A DNA stretch of 55,743 bases from CAYLNK01 sp964384675 (GCA_964384675.1 CAYLNK010000006.1:1-55743); one strand, 5' to 3'; counted from the first letter of the stretch, positions 1-8,256 are shown. The notes: generated by a model not told the origin, from the letters alone. A program made the numbers and translations.

Positions 1-332
1 GACTCGCGCTCCGCCTCGAACGCGTCGGCGAGGAGGCCCGAGTGGAGCTGGACGTGCGTCGCGCCGTCGGCCGGACGGGCGGCCAGGATGGGCCCGCGCT
101 CCCCGGCGAGGAGGCGGCGGAGCCCGCGCTGGAACGAGAGCTCCGCCAGGCTCCGGCCGAGCCACCGAGGGTGGGGAACCTCGATCACGCCGCCGGCGGC
201 GGCACCGCGGACCCTCGACGCCACGACGCGGACGGCCTCGCCGCGCGCCGACAGGTACGCCGAGAGATCAGCCAGGTACCGCTCCCGGCCGCCCCCCGAC
301 GGGTCCCATCGGTCGGTGACGAGGACGATCAC
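1..332 (-). CDS. Glycosyltransferase family 4, N-terminal part (runs off the window)
   Basis: This is the first 110 residues of a glycosyltransferase whose remainder lies beyond position 1. Translated from a GTG at 332, it opens with VIVLVTDRWDPSGGGRERYL, the hydrophobic strand plus Gly-rich loop that starts GT-B fold family 4 enzymes of the RfaG/WaaG type. Such enzymes transfer a sugar from a nucleotide donor to an LPS core or O-chain acceptor at the cytoplasmic face. The GTG overlaps the TGA of the ABC exporter gene as GTGA, so the two are probably translationally coupled. Neighbouring exporter, ligase and Kdo hydroxylase genes support an LPS role. The donor and acceptor cannot be read from this fragment. 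Confidence 0.75.
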   Translation of the reverse strand, partial: MIVLVTDRWDPSGGGRERYLADLSAYLSARGEAVRVVASRVRGAAAGGVIEVPHPRWLGRSLAELSFQRGLRRLLAGERGPILAARPADGATHVQLHSGLLADAFEAERE

Positions 333-2080
333 GCCGGCAGCGCGGCCAGCGGTCCCAGCTGCTCGCCGAAGAGCGCCGCGAACGCGGGACACGTCTCGAG
401 GAGCTGGCCGGGGGTCCCGTCGCCGACGATCCGCCCGCGCTCCAGCACGACGACGCGCGAGAGCCGGCCGACCGTGGAGAGGCGATGGGCCATCACGATC
501 ACCGTCCGCTCCGCGAGCCAGCCCGAGAGCCGCTGAAAGATCTGCGCCTCGGTGTCGCCGTCGAGCGCGCTCGTGGCCTCGTCGAGGACCACCACCCGCG
601 GGTCGGCGACGATGGCGCGAGCCAGCGCGATCCGCTGCTTCTGCCCGCCGGAGAGGTTGCGGCCCCCCTCGGTCAGGACCGTCTCGATCCCGTCCGGAAG
701 CGTCGCGATCCACTCCGAGAGACCCGCCAGCCGGGCCGCCTCCGCCACCGCCGCCGGCGACGCCCCGCGCGCCCCGTACCTCACGTTCTCGGCGAGCGGC
801 CCGCTGAAGACGAACGGGTCCTGCTCCACGACGCAGACCGCGCGCCGCAGCTCGTCGAGGGAGAGCTCGCCGAGGTCGACGCCGTCGAGCGTGAGGCGCC
901 CGGCGTTCGGGTCGATCAGGCGCAGGAGGAGGCTCGCGATCGTGCTCTTCCCCTCGCCGCTCCCGGCCACGATCGCGACCGCCTGGCCGGCCGGCACGGC
1001 GAGGTCCACCCCTTCGAGGAGCGGCCGCTCCGCCACGTGCCGGAAGCGCACGCTCTCCAGCCGCACATCGCCCCGCACCGGACGCGGCAGGAGGCGCGAA
1101 CCGCCGGTCTCCGGCACGGGCTCGTCGATCACCTCGTAGACCCGAGCCGCGGACGCGAGCGAACGCTGCAGGACGCCCTGCATCTCGCTCAGGCGGCGGA
1201 GCGGCTCGATCGTGCGCGCCGCGAAGAGCCCGAACGCCAGCAGGCGCCCGGCCCCCGCCGGCGACGCCCCGCGGCTCGTGAAGGCCACGAACGCCAGGAG
1301 CGCGAGCCCCGTCCCGAGGAAGACGACCGAGAGGAGGAGGGCCGACCAGAGCTCCGCGCGCATGGCCCGCCGCCGGAAGCTCTCGTTCCGAGCGGCGAAC
1401 CGCCCGATCTCGAGCTCCTCGGCGCGGTAGCCCTTGATGGTCGAGAGACCGTGCAGCTGCTCGTTCAGCGTGGCCGAGAGCGAGCCCGCCTCCGCCTGGG
1501 CCAGCGAGCCCCAGCGGCGGATCGTCCGCCCGATCCGGGAGAGGAGGAGCCCGAAGACCGGCACGAACAGCACCGCGGCCGAGGCGAGGCGCGCGTCCAG
1601 GTAGAAGAGGACGGCGATCGACCCGGCGGCGTCGAGCCCGTCGGCCACGACGCGCTTCAGGAACGTCTCGACGAAGCCGGAGAGCGCGTAGGTGTCGCCG
1701 AAGACGCGGGAGAGGAGCTCACCGCTCGGCCGCTCCCGGGCCGAGCCGACGCGGGCCCGGAGAAGGCGGGCCACGGCCGCGTCGCGCAGCCCCTGGAGCA
1801 GGCGGTGGTTCAGCGAGGTGACGGCGTACCGCGACACGAAGAGTGTCGCGACGAGGGCGAGGGTCACGACCAGCGCCTGCGCCACGATCGACCGCAGCGC
1901 GCCCGGATCGCCTCCGAGGAACGGTCCCTCGAGCCAACGCTTCAGGAGCCACGTCAGCGAGAGCGCGCCGAGCGCCTGCCCGGCGAGCGCGACGACCGCG
2001 ACCGCCAGGAGCCCGCGGAAGCGGAGACACTCGCCCACGAGCCGCGGGAACGGCGATCGGAGGCGGGCGGGCTCAGCCAT
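329..2080 (-). CDS. MsbA-like ABC exporter (fused permease and ATPase)
   Basis: A 583-residue half-transporter with a six-helix exporter domain in roughly residues 20-310 and an ATPase domain after about 340. Visible motifs are a Walker A loop reading AGSGEGKST near 375, the signature LSGGQKQRIALARAI near 480, Walker B VVVLDEATSALD near 500 and the switch histidine in MAHRLST near 530. The Walker A loop has Ala where the first Gly of GxxGxGKS/T is usual. Family members work as homodimers flipping lipid A-core or other lipids across the inner membrane. Its start overlaps the O-antigen ligase stop by 8 bases and its stop overlaps the next glycosyltransferase start, so it sits in an LPS operon. 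A multidrug or peptide exporter cannot be excluded from sequence alone. Confidence 0.85.
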   Translation of the reverse strand: MAEPARLRSPFPRLVGECLRFRGLLAVAVVALAGQALGALSLTWLLKRWLEGPFLGGDPGALRSIVAQALVVTLALVATLFVSRYAVTSLNHRLLQGLRDAAVARLLRARVGSARERPSGELLSRVFGDTYALSGFVETFLKRVVADGLDAAGSIAVLFYLDARLASAAVLFVPVFGLLLSRIGRTIRRWGSLAQAEAGSLSATLNEQLHGLSTIKGYRAEELEIGRFAARNESFRRRAMRAELWSALLLSVVFLGTGLALLAFVAFTSRGASPAGAGRLLAFGLFAARTIEPLRRLSEMQGVLQRSLASAARVYEVIDEPVPETGGSRLLPRPVRGDVRLESVRFRHVAERPLLEGVDLAVPAGQAVAIVAGSGEGKSTIASLLLRLIDPNAGRLTLDGVDLGELSLDELRRAVCVVEQDPFVFSGPLAENVRYGARGASPAAVAEAARLAGLSEWIATLPDGIETVLTEGGRNLSGGQKQRIALARAIVADPRVVVLDEATSALDGDTEAQIFQRLSGWLAERTVIVMAHRLSTVGRLSRVVVLERGRIVGDGTPGQLLETCPAFAALFGEQLGPLAALPA

Positions 2081-3287
2081 GGGCCCTCGCCTCCGGCACC
2101 GCCGACGCCAGGCCCGCCAGCGCCGCGAAGAGGATCCCCATCCGCGTGTTGTTGGTCGGCTCGCCGATCGCCTGGAAGACGTACTCCGAGAGGACCGCGG
2201 CCACGAGCGCCACGACCAGCGCGGCGTCGAAGGCCGTACCCGGGTGGAGCCGCGCGAGCCGAGCCAGGACCGCGGTGAGCAGCCCCACGTACGCCACCAG
2301 CGCCGGGAATCCGCTCTGCACCGCGACCGCGAGGAACGCCGAGTGCTCGTGCATCAGCACCGGACCGGCGTCGCGCGGCGCGAGCGCCTCGAACGTGGCG
2401 GGCCCGTAGCCGGCCCCGAGGAGCGGGTGCCGCAGCGCGATCGCCAGCGCGGGCCGCCACGCGTACTCGAGCCGGTGGTTGAACGTGACGACGTCCCGCC
2501 ACGTCGCCTTCTTCAGGTCCGTGCTCTCGAGCTCGAGCGTCTCTTTCACGAGGAAGCGGTCGTTGTCGGTGATCGTGCCGATCGCCGAGAGGTCGGGCGC
2601 CACCACGACGAAGAGGGCGAGCGCCACGGCGGAGGCCGCGATCACCCGGCGCCCGTTCCCGCCCAGGAGCGCCGAGACGGTGATGGCGACGAGGAGAGCG
2701 CCCCAGCCGATCCGGGAGTACGTCCCGATCGCCGCGCCGACGAGGATCACCGCCGAGACCAGGCCGAAGGCGCGTCCGGATCGTCCGGTCCCGGCCTCGA
2801 GGGAGGCGAACGCGAACGGCACCATCGGGACGAGGAGCATGCAGACGGAGTTGTAGTCGAGCCCGGGGCCCTGGAGCCCCCCGAAGACGCTCGGCCCGCC
2901 GCCGGCGTAGAGCCAGGCGCAGGCCCCCACCAGAACGATCCCGGAGAGGACGAGGGCGCGGACGAAGCGACGGCGACGGGCGAGGTCCATGAGGAGGGTC
3001 GAGGCGATCCAGAAGACGACGAGCTGCCGGAGCAGGAACTTCGAGGCCGCCTGCCCGCTGCGCAGGACGTCGAACGAGGTGAGCACCGAGAGCGCCGAGA
3101 GGACGACGAAGGCGGACAGCCAGCCCGCGATCGGGCCGAAGGGCGGTCGCGACCGGCGCTGCCAGGCGAGCACGAGCGTGGCGATCGCCGACGCGACGAG
3201 GAGCACGCGGGTCACCACCGGAAACGGAGGGACCTGGACGAGCGGGAGGAGCACCACGTAGGCCAGGAACGCCCCCTCGGCGATCAC
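2073..3287 (-). CDS. O-antigen ligase (WaaL/RfaL-type) membrane protein
   Basis: A 404-residue polytopic membrane protein with about ten to twelve hydrophobic helices. A large soluble loop at about residues 210-330 contains the Arg/His-rich stretch NHRLEYAWRPALAIALRHPL followed by GAGYG. This matches the Wzy_C/O-antigen ligase pattern, in which a big periplasmic loop carries the catalytic Arg and His. Such enzymes transfer undecaprenyl-linked O-antigen onto lipid A-core in the periplasm. Translation starts at a GTG at 3287, the first start in frame. It is the first gene of a leftward run continuing into the ABC exporter with an 8-base overlap, and is divergent from kdoO. An O-antigen polymerase Wzy has the same architecture and is the main alternative. 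Confidence 0.8.
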   Translation of the reverse strand: MIAEGAFLAYVVLLPLVQVPPFPVVTRVLLVASAIATLVLAWQRRSRPPFGPIAGWLSAFVVLSALSVLTSFDVLRSGQAASKFLLRQLVVFWIASTLLMDLARRRRFVRALVLSGIVLVGACAWLYAGGGPSVFGGLQGPGLDYNSVCMLLVPMVPFAFASLEAGTGRSGRAFGLVSAVILVGAAIGTYSRIGWGALLVAITVSALLGGNGRRVIAASAVALALFVVVAPDLSAIGTITDNDRFLVKETLELESTDLKKATWRDVVTFNHRLEYAWRPALAIALRHPLLGAGYGPATFEALAPRDAGPVLMHEHSAFLAVAVQSGFPALVAYVGLLTAVLARLARLHPGTAFDAALVVALVAAVLSEYVFQAIGEPTNNTRMGILFAALAGLASAVPEARAHG

Positions 3288-3369
3288 CCCGGGCGCGTCA
3301 CGCTTCGACCACCCGCGGGACGATGGGATCGCGGGCCGCGCCTGTCAAGGTCGCGGGAGAGAATGCGGC

Positions 3370-4245
3370 GTGCCCGTCCTCGAGCTGGCGTCCGTCGCCT
3401 CGTGGGAGCGCCCCTTCGCTTCCGGCGAGGTGGAACGCGTCGCTCGCGCGCTGGAGGAAGGCTCCGTCGTCGTGCTGCCCCGGCTGCGGGTCGAGCTCGA
3501 GGGGGACGAGGGCGCGCTCCTCCACGCCGGCCTCTCGGACGGGCGTGCCAAGAACGTCTCCCTCGATCCAGAGACCGGACGCCTCTCGGGCGTGCGCCGG
3601 GATCGCGAGGGAGAGTGGAGGCGCCTGCTGGCGCCGATGCGCCGCTTCGCCGCCGGCGCGGCCCGCCTGGCGCGGTCGGTCTATCCGTCCGCGAGAGAGG
3701 GCCGGACCAGCTTCCGTCCCGTGGAGGCCGCGGGCCGCGCCCGGTCGTGGCGCACGGACGACCAGCGGCTCCACGTCGACGCGTTCCCGGCGCGACCCAC
3801 GGGCGGCGCGCGGATACTCCGGGTCTTCGCCAACGTCCACCCGAGCCGGCCCCGCGTCTGGAGGCTCGGCGAGCCGTTCGAGACCGTCCTTCGCCGCTTT
3901 GACGACAGCCTGGGAACGCCCTCGACGACCCAGGCGCTCGCCCTGCAGGCCCTCGGCGTCACGCACGGCCGGAGGAGCCCGTACGACCAGCTGATGCTCC
4001 GCCTCCACGACGCGATGAAGCGCGATGCCGCCTATCAGTCCGCGGCGCCGGCCACGATCCTCGAGCTCCCTCCGGGCGCGACGTGGCTGGCCTTCACCGA
4101 CCAGGTCTCGCACGCGGTCGTCTCCGGGGCGCTGGCCTTCGAGCAGACGCTGCTCGTCCCCATGCGGTCGCTGCGCGACCCGGCCTCCGCGCCGCTCGCC
4201 GCCCTCGCCCGGGCCCGCCCGCGCCTTCGCCTCCCGGCCGGGTGA
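3370..4245 (+). CDS. kdoO: Kdo 3-hydroxylase (Fe(II)/2-oxoglutarate dioxygenase)
   Basis: A 291-residue protein matching the KdoO family, which hydroxylates the Kdo sugar of Kdo2-lipid A to give the Ko form using Fe(II), O2 and 2-oxoglutarate. The iron ligands are visible: H135 and D137 in HVDAFPARP, and H248 in the segment DQVSHAVV. The family blocks LRVFANVHP, WRLGEPFE and YDQLMLRLHDAMK are also present. It starts at a GTG at 3370 with a purine-rich GGGAGAG about ten bases upstream. It lies divergent from the O-antigen ligase, with 82 bases between the two starts that may hold promoters for both. Its presence argues that this organism makes LPS with a Kdo/Ko core. Confidence 0.85.
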   Translation: MPVLELASVASWERPFASGEVERVARALEEGSVVVLPRLRVELEGDEGALLHAGLSDGRAKNVSLDPETGRLSGVRRDREGEWRRLLAPMRRFAAGAARLARSVYPSAREGRTSFRPVEAAGRARSWRTDDQRLHVDAFPARPTGGARILRVFANVHPSRPRVWRLGEPFETVLRRFDDSLGTPSTTQALALQALGVTHGRRSPYDQLMLRLHDAMKRDAAYQSAAPATILELPPGATWLAFTDQVSHAVVSGALAFEQTLLVPMRSLRDPASAPLAALARARPRLRLPAG

Positions 4246-4335
4246 CGCCGGAGGCTCCTTTCCGTCTTCTTTCGAGCAGCTTGCGGTGGAACTTCGGTTC
4301 CGGTGAGACCAACTCTCCGATAGATTCCGTTTGGT

Positions 4336-4545
4336 ATGCCGATGACCGCGACGTTCCCGATCTCGTGCACGTGGTGCCTGCGCGCCATGGGGATGAGCTC
4401 GGTCAAGGACCAGCACGCGGTCTGCGCGGAGTGCTACTCCTGCGTCCTCGGCAGGACGTCCCCGCCCGAGGTCCCGCTCAGCCCGGCCTGCGCGACCTGC
4501 AAGGTCCGCCCCGCGCCGCCGCCCGCCCCGACCGACCGGGAGTAG
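4336..4545 (+). CDS. Small Cys-rich protein, possible zinc-binding knuckles
   Basis: A 69-residue reading frame of unknown function. It contains CTWC, CAECYSC and CATC, giving three CxxC-type pairs as in small zinc ribbons, and ends in a Pro-rich tail. The start at 4336 has no convincing ribosome binding site, and a second ATG lies two codons in. It is followed 67 bases later by another protein with an N-terminal Cys/His cluster, so the two may be transcribed together. I do not recognise a named family. The Cys spacing and intergenic setting argue that it is real, but the coding evidence is modest because of its length. Confidence 0.5.
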   Translation: MPMTATFPISCTWCLRAMGMSSVKDQHAVCAECYSCVLGRTSPPEVPLSPACATCKVRPAPPPAPTDRE

Positions 4546-4612
4546 CCGCCCTCCGCTCGGGAGGAGGGGCCAGAAGCGGCCCCGGCCGCGGACTTAGCTG
4601 ATGGAGGACGCA

Positions 4613-5074
4613 ATGCGTTGCATGCGCGTCACGTTCGACGGAAGCCGGTGCGTGGCCCAGGCGGTCCCGCCGACCCGGTACTGCCGTCAGCACCGCCCGG
4701 AGGCTCCCCGGGACATGCCAGGGGTCTCGGGGCCGGACCGGACCGGGTCCGTGGCGATCGAAGGTCCACGGCCGGCGGTCGTGACCGGGGACCGCCCCGA
4801 AGAGGTGCGGCCGGCGATCACGCTCGAGGGCTTCGTCACGATCGCGAGGGCCGCGGGCTCGAAGACCCTGGTCCTGCGCGTGCGGGACCCGGCCGTCACC
4901 GGCGTCCTTCCGAAGACGGGCGAAGGCTTCACGATCGACCTCGGAGGGGGCACCCGTGTCGGGATCCGGCTGAGCGGCCTCGACGAGGCCCTCGGGTCCA
5001 GGACCGGCCGGCTGCACGCCCGCGCCTTCGCAAAGCGCCGCTTCCCGTCCGGCCGGAAGATCGGGTCCCTGTGA
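4613..5074 (+). CDS. Hypothetical protein with N-terminal Cys/His zinc-like motif
   Basis: A protein of about 153 residues. The N-terminus reads RCMRV then SRCVAQAV then RYCRQH, the C-x(n)-C-x(n)-C-x3-H pattern of small bacterial proteins of the DUF5763 kind, likely a structural zinc site. The rest, after a linker at about residues 30-60, looks like a small beta-rich domain. An ATG at 4601 is in frame, but GGAGG at 4603-4607 is five bases from the ATG at 4613, so I take 4613 as the start. The stop overlaps the GTG of the next gene as GTGA, implying coupling with a membrane protein. Function unknown. Confidence 0.65.
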   Translation: MRCMRVTFDGSRCVAQAVPPTRYCRQHRPEAPRDMPGVSGPDRTGSVAIEGPRPAVVTGDRPEEVRPAITLEGFVTIARAAGSKTLVLRVRDPAVTGVLPKTGEGFTIDLGGGTRVGIRLSGLDEALGSRTGRLHARAFAKRRFPSGRKIGSL

Positions 5075-5616
5075 TCGCGAACGTCGACGACGCCTATCCG
5101 GACGCGGAAGCGCAGCTCGACGCCCAGTACGAGGTCCTGTTCAAGCTCTTCTCGGCGCTCGACACGAAGGCCCAGGGGACCGCCACGATCGCGGGTGTGC
5201 TGCTGGCGGCCCTCGTGACCGCGACGGGGCGGGAGGCCTACCCGGCGGCGTTCCAGGCTCTCGGACTGCCCGTCCTCGCTCTGATCCTCCTCACCGTCGG
5301 CCTCCTGGTCGCGGCGCTCTTCCTCTCCTTCTACTGTCTCCGGGTCCGCGGGATCCCGCGCGTCGCCGAGCCGGCCGAGCTGGTCACCGGGGCGCGCGAG
5401 CTGCAGCGCCTCGCCGAGCGCGAGCGGACCAGCGAGGTGATCGCCCGGTATCGCGACGAGTCCCTCGACGGGCACCTGCGGGCCGTGGAGGCGCTGATGC
5501 GCGTCGACGAGGTGAAGGCCGCCAGCCTGCGCCGAGCCCAGACCTGCCTCCTCGGCGGCGTCTGCGCGGCCTCCACCTGCCTGGTCCTGATCCTGTTCGT
5601 GCAGGCGCTCCGGTAG
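5071..5616 (+). CDS. Small three-helix membrane protein, SLATT/Pycsar-TM-like layout
   Basis: A 181-residue protein beginning at a GTG that overlaps the upstream stop as GTGA. A short soluble start leads to ALDTKAQGTATIAGVLLAAL, the first membrane helix at about residues 35-52. A second helix follows at about 65-92, then a soluble helical segment rich in Arg/Glu, then a last helix at about 158-180. The DTKAQG turn before helix 1 and the helix-hairpin / soluble / helix order resemble small membrane domains used as effectors or sensors in SLATT and Pycsar-type proteins. That resemblance is by eye only. No nucleotide cyclase is next to it. It is convergent with the cytochrome gene, with only 7 bases between the stops. 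Confidence 0.65.
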   Translation: MIANVDDAYPDAEAQLDAQYEVLFKLFSALDTKAQGTATIAGVLLAALVTATGREAYPAAFQALGLPVLALILLTVGLLVAALFLSFYCLRVRGIPRVAEPAELVTGARELQRLAERERTSEVIARYRDESLDGHLRAVEALMRVDEVKAASLRRAQTCLLGGVCAASTCLVLILFVQALR

Positions 5617-5623
5617 CCGCCCC

Positions 5624-8068
5624 TCAGCGCCGGAACGTCTTCGTCGCCGAGCGGCCGTCGGGGTTCACGACGGTGACGGCCACGGCGACTCCCTCGGGGA
5701 ACCGGTCCTTCAGCCCGGAGCCGAAGACCGTCAGCCTCGAAGGGCTTTCGACCGTGACCGACGGCCAGGGGACCGTCGACGTGCCGATGTACACCTTCGC
5801 CGCCGGGTCGAATCCCGAGCCCTTGACCCGCAGCCGGAACGGCCAGCTCTGGGCCGAGATCTCGTCGATCCTCGGCGCGGAGGCCGGCGAGGGCGTCGGC
5901 GTCGCGCTGGGGACACGTGTCGGCGTGGCCGTCGGCGTCGGGGGCAGGGGTGTGGGGGTCCGCGTCGGTGTGGCGGTCGGTGTCGCCGTCGCCGTGGGGG
6001 TCGCCGTCGATGTCGGTGTCGCCGTCGCCGTGGGCGTGCGCGTCGGCGTCGGTGTCGGCGTCGCGGTGCTGGCCGGCGTCGCCGTGGCCGTCGGCGTCGG
6101 AGTGGGCGGGTTCGTCGTGCCGACCGTCACCGAGACCGTCGCGAGATTGGAGTCGGTGCTGCCGTCCCAGGCGGCGAACGTGAACGAGTCGGTTCCCGAG
6201 GTCCCCTCGAACGGGTAATACGTCGCCGTCGTGCCGGTGAGCCCCGCCGTGCCGTTCGCGGGCTGGCTCACGATCCGCAGCGTCAGCGGGTTGCCGTCCG
6301 CGTCCGTGGCCTGGAGCGGGATCGCCACCGGGACGCCGGCCGGGGTCGACGCAGCGGCCCCGCTGGCGACGGCCGCGCGGTTCGGGTTCCGGCTGTCGTC
6401 GTCCGGGCCCTTGTGGCACATGTAGCAGCCGATCTGGAAGCCGCGCCACGTCGCCTTCGCGCCCCACTCCGTCGAGAGGGTCCTCGCCGCGAACGAGCGG
6501 GAGAGGACGGTGCCACGGGAATCCGCGCCGTGACACGCCCGGCACGAGGCCGCGTTGCGCTCCGCCTGGCCCTTGTGCGCGCTCACCCAAGACTGTCCGA
6601 CGGGGTGCATCCCGTGCGGCCCGCCGAGCGGGTTGGACGGCACGGTGGCGTGACACGCGCCGCACTCGGCGAGCGTCCCGGCGTGGCCCTGGAGATCCAG
6701 GCTCTGGAGGTTGTCGTTGCGGTGAGACGACGGGAATTCGGCGTGCGTCGAGCCGTGACAGGCCGAGCACTGGAGTCCGCCGTGCCCCGACGAGAAGCGA
6801 TAGAGGGAGAGCCCGGCGGCGGGGACGTTCGCGTTGGTCGCGAAGGTCGCGTCCACCGCGACGCGCGGCGCGCCGCCCGCCTCGAAGGCGGACGTGTAGC
6901 GGATCTGCCCGTTGTTCCGCGTCGCGGTCCCGGTGTGGCACTGCTGGCACGACGGCTCCATGAGCCAGCCGGTGCGCGCCGAAGAGCCCACGGCGGTCAT
7001 CGAGCCGTGGCAGCTCTGGCACTGCATCTCCATCGTCCCGTCGGCCGCCACGGCGTTCCCCATCGCGCCGCGCAGGCAGCGCGTCGTGGAGCCCGGGTGG
7101 CACCGGTAGCAGGCCGAGCGGTTCGCGCTGGCGTCGAGCGCCAGGCCGTTGGTCGGGTCGACCGCGGTCGCGTGCGAAGCGTGCATCGCCCGTGTCAGCG
7201 GCGGCACGCCCGCGACGCCGCCGGCCGCGAGCGCCTCCGAGGCGTGGCATGCCGCGCAAAGGACCGCCTTCCCGTTCGCGGCGACCTGGTGAAGGAGGCC
7301 CTGCGCCGGGAAGCCCGCGGTCGCGAGGGCTGCGGCGTATGCGGGGTTCGACGCCTCGGCCTCGTCGTGGACCTTGAGGATGTTCAGGCGATAGTCGCGC
7401 TGCGGATCGGGGTCGTAGACCCAGCCCGTGGGCGGGCGCGCCGCGGGCCCCGAGCCCGAGGCGTGGCACGCGCTGCAGTCCATCTCGTCGGAGACGGGAA
7501 GGACGATGCGTGTCGACGCGAGGGCGCTCCCGGCGGTGTTCCGGGCGACGAGCTTCATCATCGGGTACGGGTTCCTCGCGCCGGCGTCGTCGGTCGGCGT
7601 GATCGGGATCCCCTCGGCCAGGAAGCTCGTGAAGGACGGACTCCAGTCCATCGCCTGAGGCGGGTTGCCGGGCCCCGGCATGTTCTTTCCGGCGAGGCCG
7701 TGGTCCACCGCGAGCGGCACTCCGAAGAGAGCGAGCGCGTTCAGCCAGAATCCGGTCTTCCCGGCGGAGGTCGTGTTGATCGAGCCGGACGGATCTGCGA
7801 CCGCCTCGTACGTGACCGTGAGCCCGGTCGGGCTCTTCACCAGCTTGCCGCTCGCGTCGACGAGCTGCGCGTGCACCGTGTTGTACGGCGGCAGGATCGA
7901 GAAGACGCCGTAGTCCGCGTCCATGCAGTGCATGCCGAGGTTGTTCCATCCCACGATCGTCCAGCCGGTGCCGGGCGTGAGCGCGAAGACGCTGGCCCCG
8001 AGGAGGGCGCCGAAGGCCACACCGACGGCGGCGAGACCGAGGACCATACCGGGTCGCGAGCTCTTCAC
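5624..8068 (-). CDS. Secreted nine-heme c-type cytochrome with Ig-like and IPT domains
   Basis: An 814-residue exported protein. The frame is open further upstream, but a strong AAGGAGGT lies five bases before the GTG at 8068, which is followed by a good signal peptide (VKSSRPGMVLGLAAVGVAFG). Nine CxxCH heme sites follow: CSACH, CAACH, CYRCH, CQSCH, CQQCH, CSACH, CGACH, CRACH and CYMCH. After the heme region come a cadherin/Ig-like domain with DADGNPLTL, a Thr-Pro-rich stalk and a C-terminal IPT/TIG-like domain (IDEISAQSWPFRLRVKGSGF). This suggests an electron carrier held on or outside the outer membrane by a stalk. Partner and acceptor are unknown, and no porin or maturation genes lie beside it. 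Confidence 0.88.
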   Translation of the reverse strand: MKSSRPGMVLGLAAVGVAFGALLGASVFALTPGTGWTIVGWNNLGMHCMDADYGVFSILPPYNTVHAQLVDASGKLVKSPTGLTVTYEAVADPSGSINTTSAGKTGFWLNALALFGVPLAVDHGLAGKNMPGPGNPPQAMDWSPSFTSFLAEGIPITPTDDAGARNPYPMMKLVARNTAGSALASTRIVLPVSDEMDCSACHASGSGPAARPPTGWVYDPDPQRDYRLNILKVHDEAEASNPAYAAALATAGFPAQGLLHQVAANGKAVLCAACHASEALAAGGVAGVPPLTRAMHASHATAVDPTNGLALDASANRSACYRCHPGSTTRCLRGAMGNAVAADGTMEMQCQSCHGSMTAVGSSARTGWLMEPSCQQCHTGTATRNNGQIRYTSAFEAGGAPRVAVDATFATNANVPAAGLSLYRFSSGHGGLQCSACHGSTHAEFPSSHRNDNLQSLDLQGHAGTLAECGACHATVPSNPLGGPHGMHPVGQSWVSAHKGQAERNAASCRACHGADSRGTVLSRSFAARTLSTEWGAKATWRGFQIGCYMCHKGPDDDSRNPNRAAVASGAAASTPAGVPVAIPLQATDADGNPLTLRIVSQPANGTAGLTGTTATYYPFEGTSGTDSFTFAAWDGSTDSNLATVSVTVGTTNPPTPTPTATATPASTATPTPTPTRTPTATATPTSTATPTATATPTATPTRTPTPLPPTPTATPTRVPSATPTPSPASAPRIDEISAQSWPFRLRVKGSGFDPAAKVYIGTSTVPWPSVTVESPSRLTVFGSGLKDRFPEGVAVAVTVVNPDGRSATKTFRR
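5886..6109 (-). repeat. Low-complexity Thr-Pro coding repeat
   Basis: On the + strand this stretch is a run of short units such as gtcggcgtcg and gccgtcg. It encodes the Thr/Pro/Ala stalk (TPTPTATATP-like) of the multiheme protein. It is a coding low-complexity repeat, prone to length change, and not a mobile element. Confidence 0.85.
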
Positions 8069-8240
8069 GTGAACCTCCTTCGGGAATGCTCCAGCGGCGT
8101 TACCCACCGCGGAACGCGTTGACGGGTCCGGCTGGTTTGACTGCTGGAGCGATTTCGATGGAGCTGGATGCGGCTCCGCCCGTACGCCGCGCCCGGTTCC
8201 GGAATGGGCACAAGGTGCGCCTGGCGGGACGCTCGAGCCA

Positions 8241-8256
8241 TGATGCACTTGCATCA
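8241..8256. promoter_or_regulatory. Perfect palindrome TGATGCA-CT-TGCATCA, candidate operator
   Basis: The arms are 7 bases and perfectly complementary around a 2-base centre. The site lies about 173 bases upstream of the GTG start of the nine-heme cytochrome gene. The half-site TGAT resembles FNR/CRP-class sites, but the spacing differs from the FNR (4) and CRP (6) consensus, so no regulator is assigned. Confidence 0.4.

Noticed and set aside
485..2278. Open frame of 597 codons on the + strand
   Set aside because: Shadow of the ABC exporter and ligase genes, which carry clear family motifs in the other strand.
4546..4600. Rho-independent terminator after the small Cys-rich gene
   Set aside because: CCCTCC/GGAGGG can pair, but the stem is short and there is no U-run.
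8241..8256. FNR or CRP binding site
   Set aside because: The TGAT...ATCA half-sites are 8 bases apart, not the 4 of FNR, and the CRP TGTGA half-site is absent.
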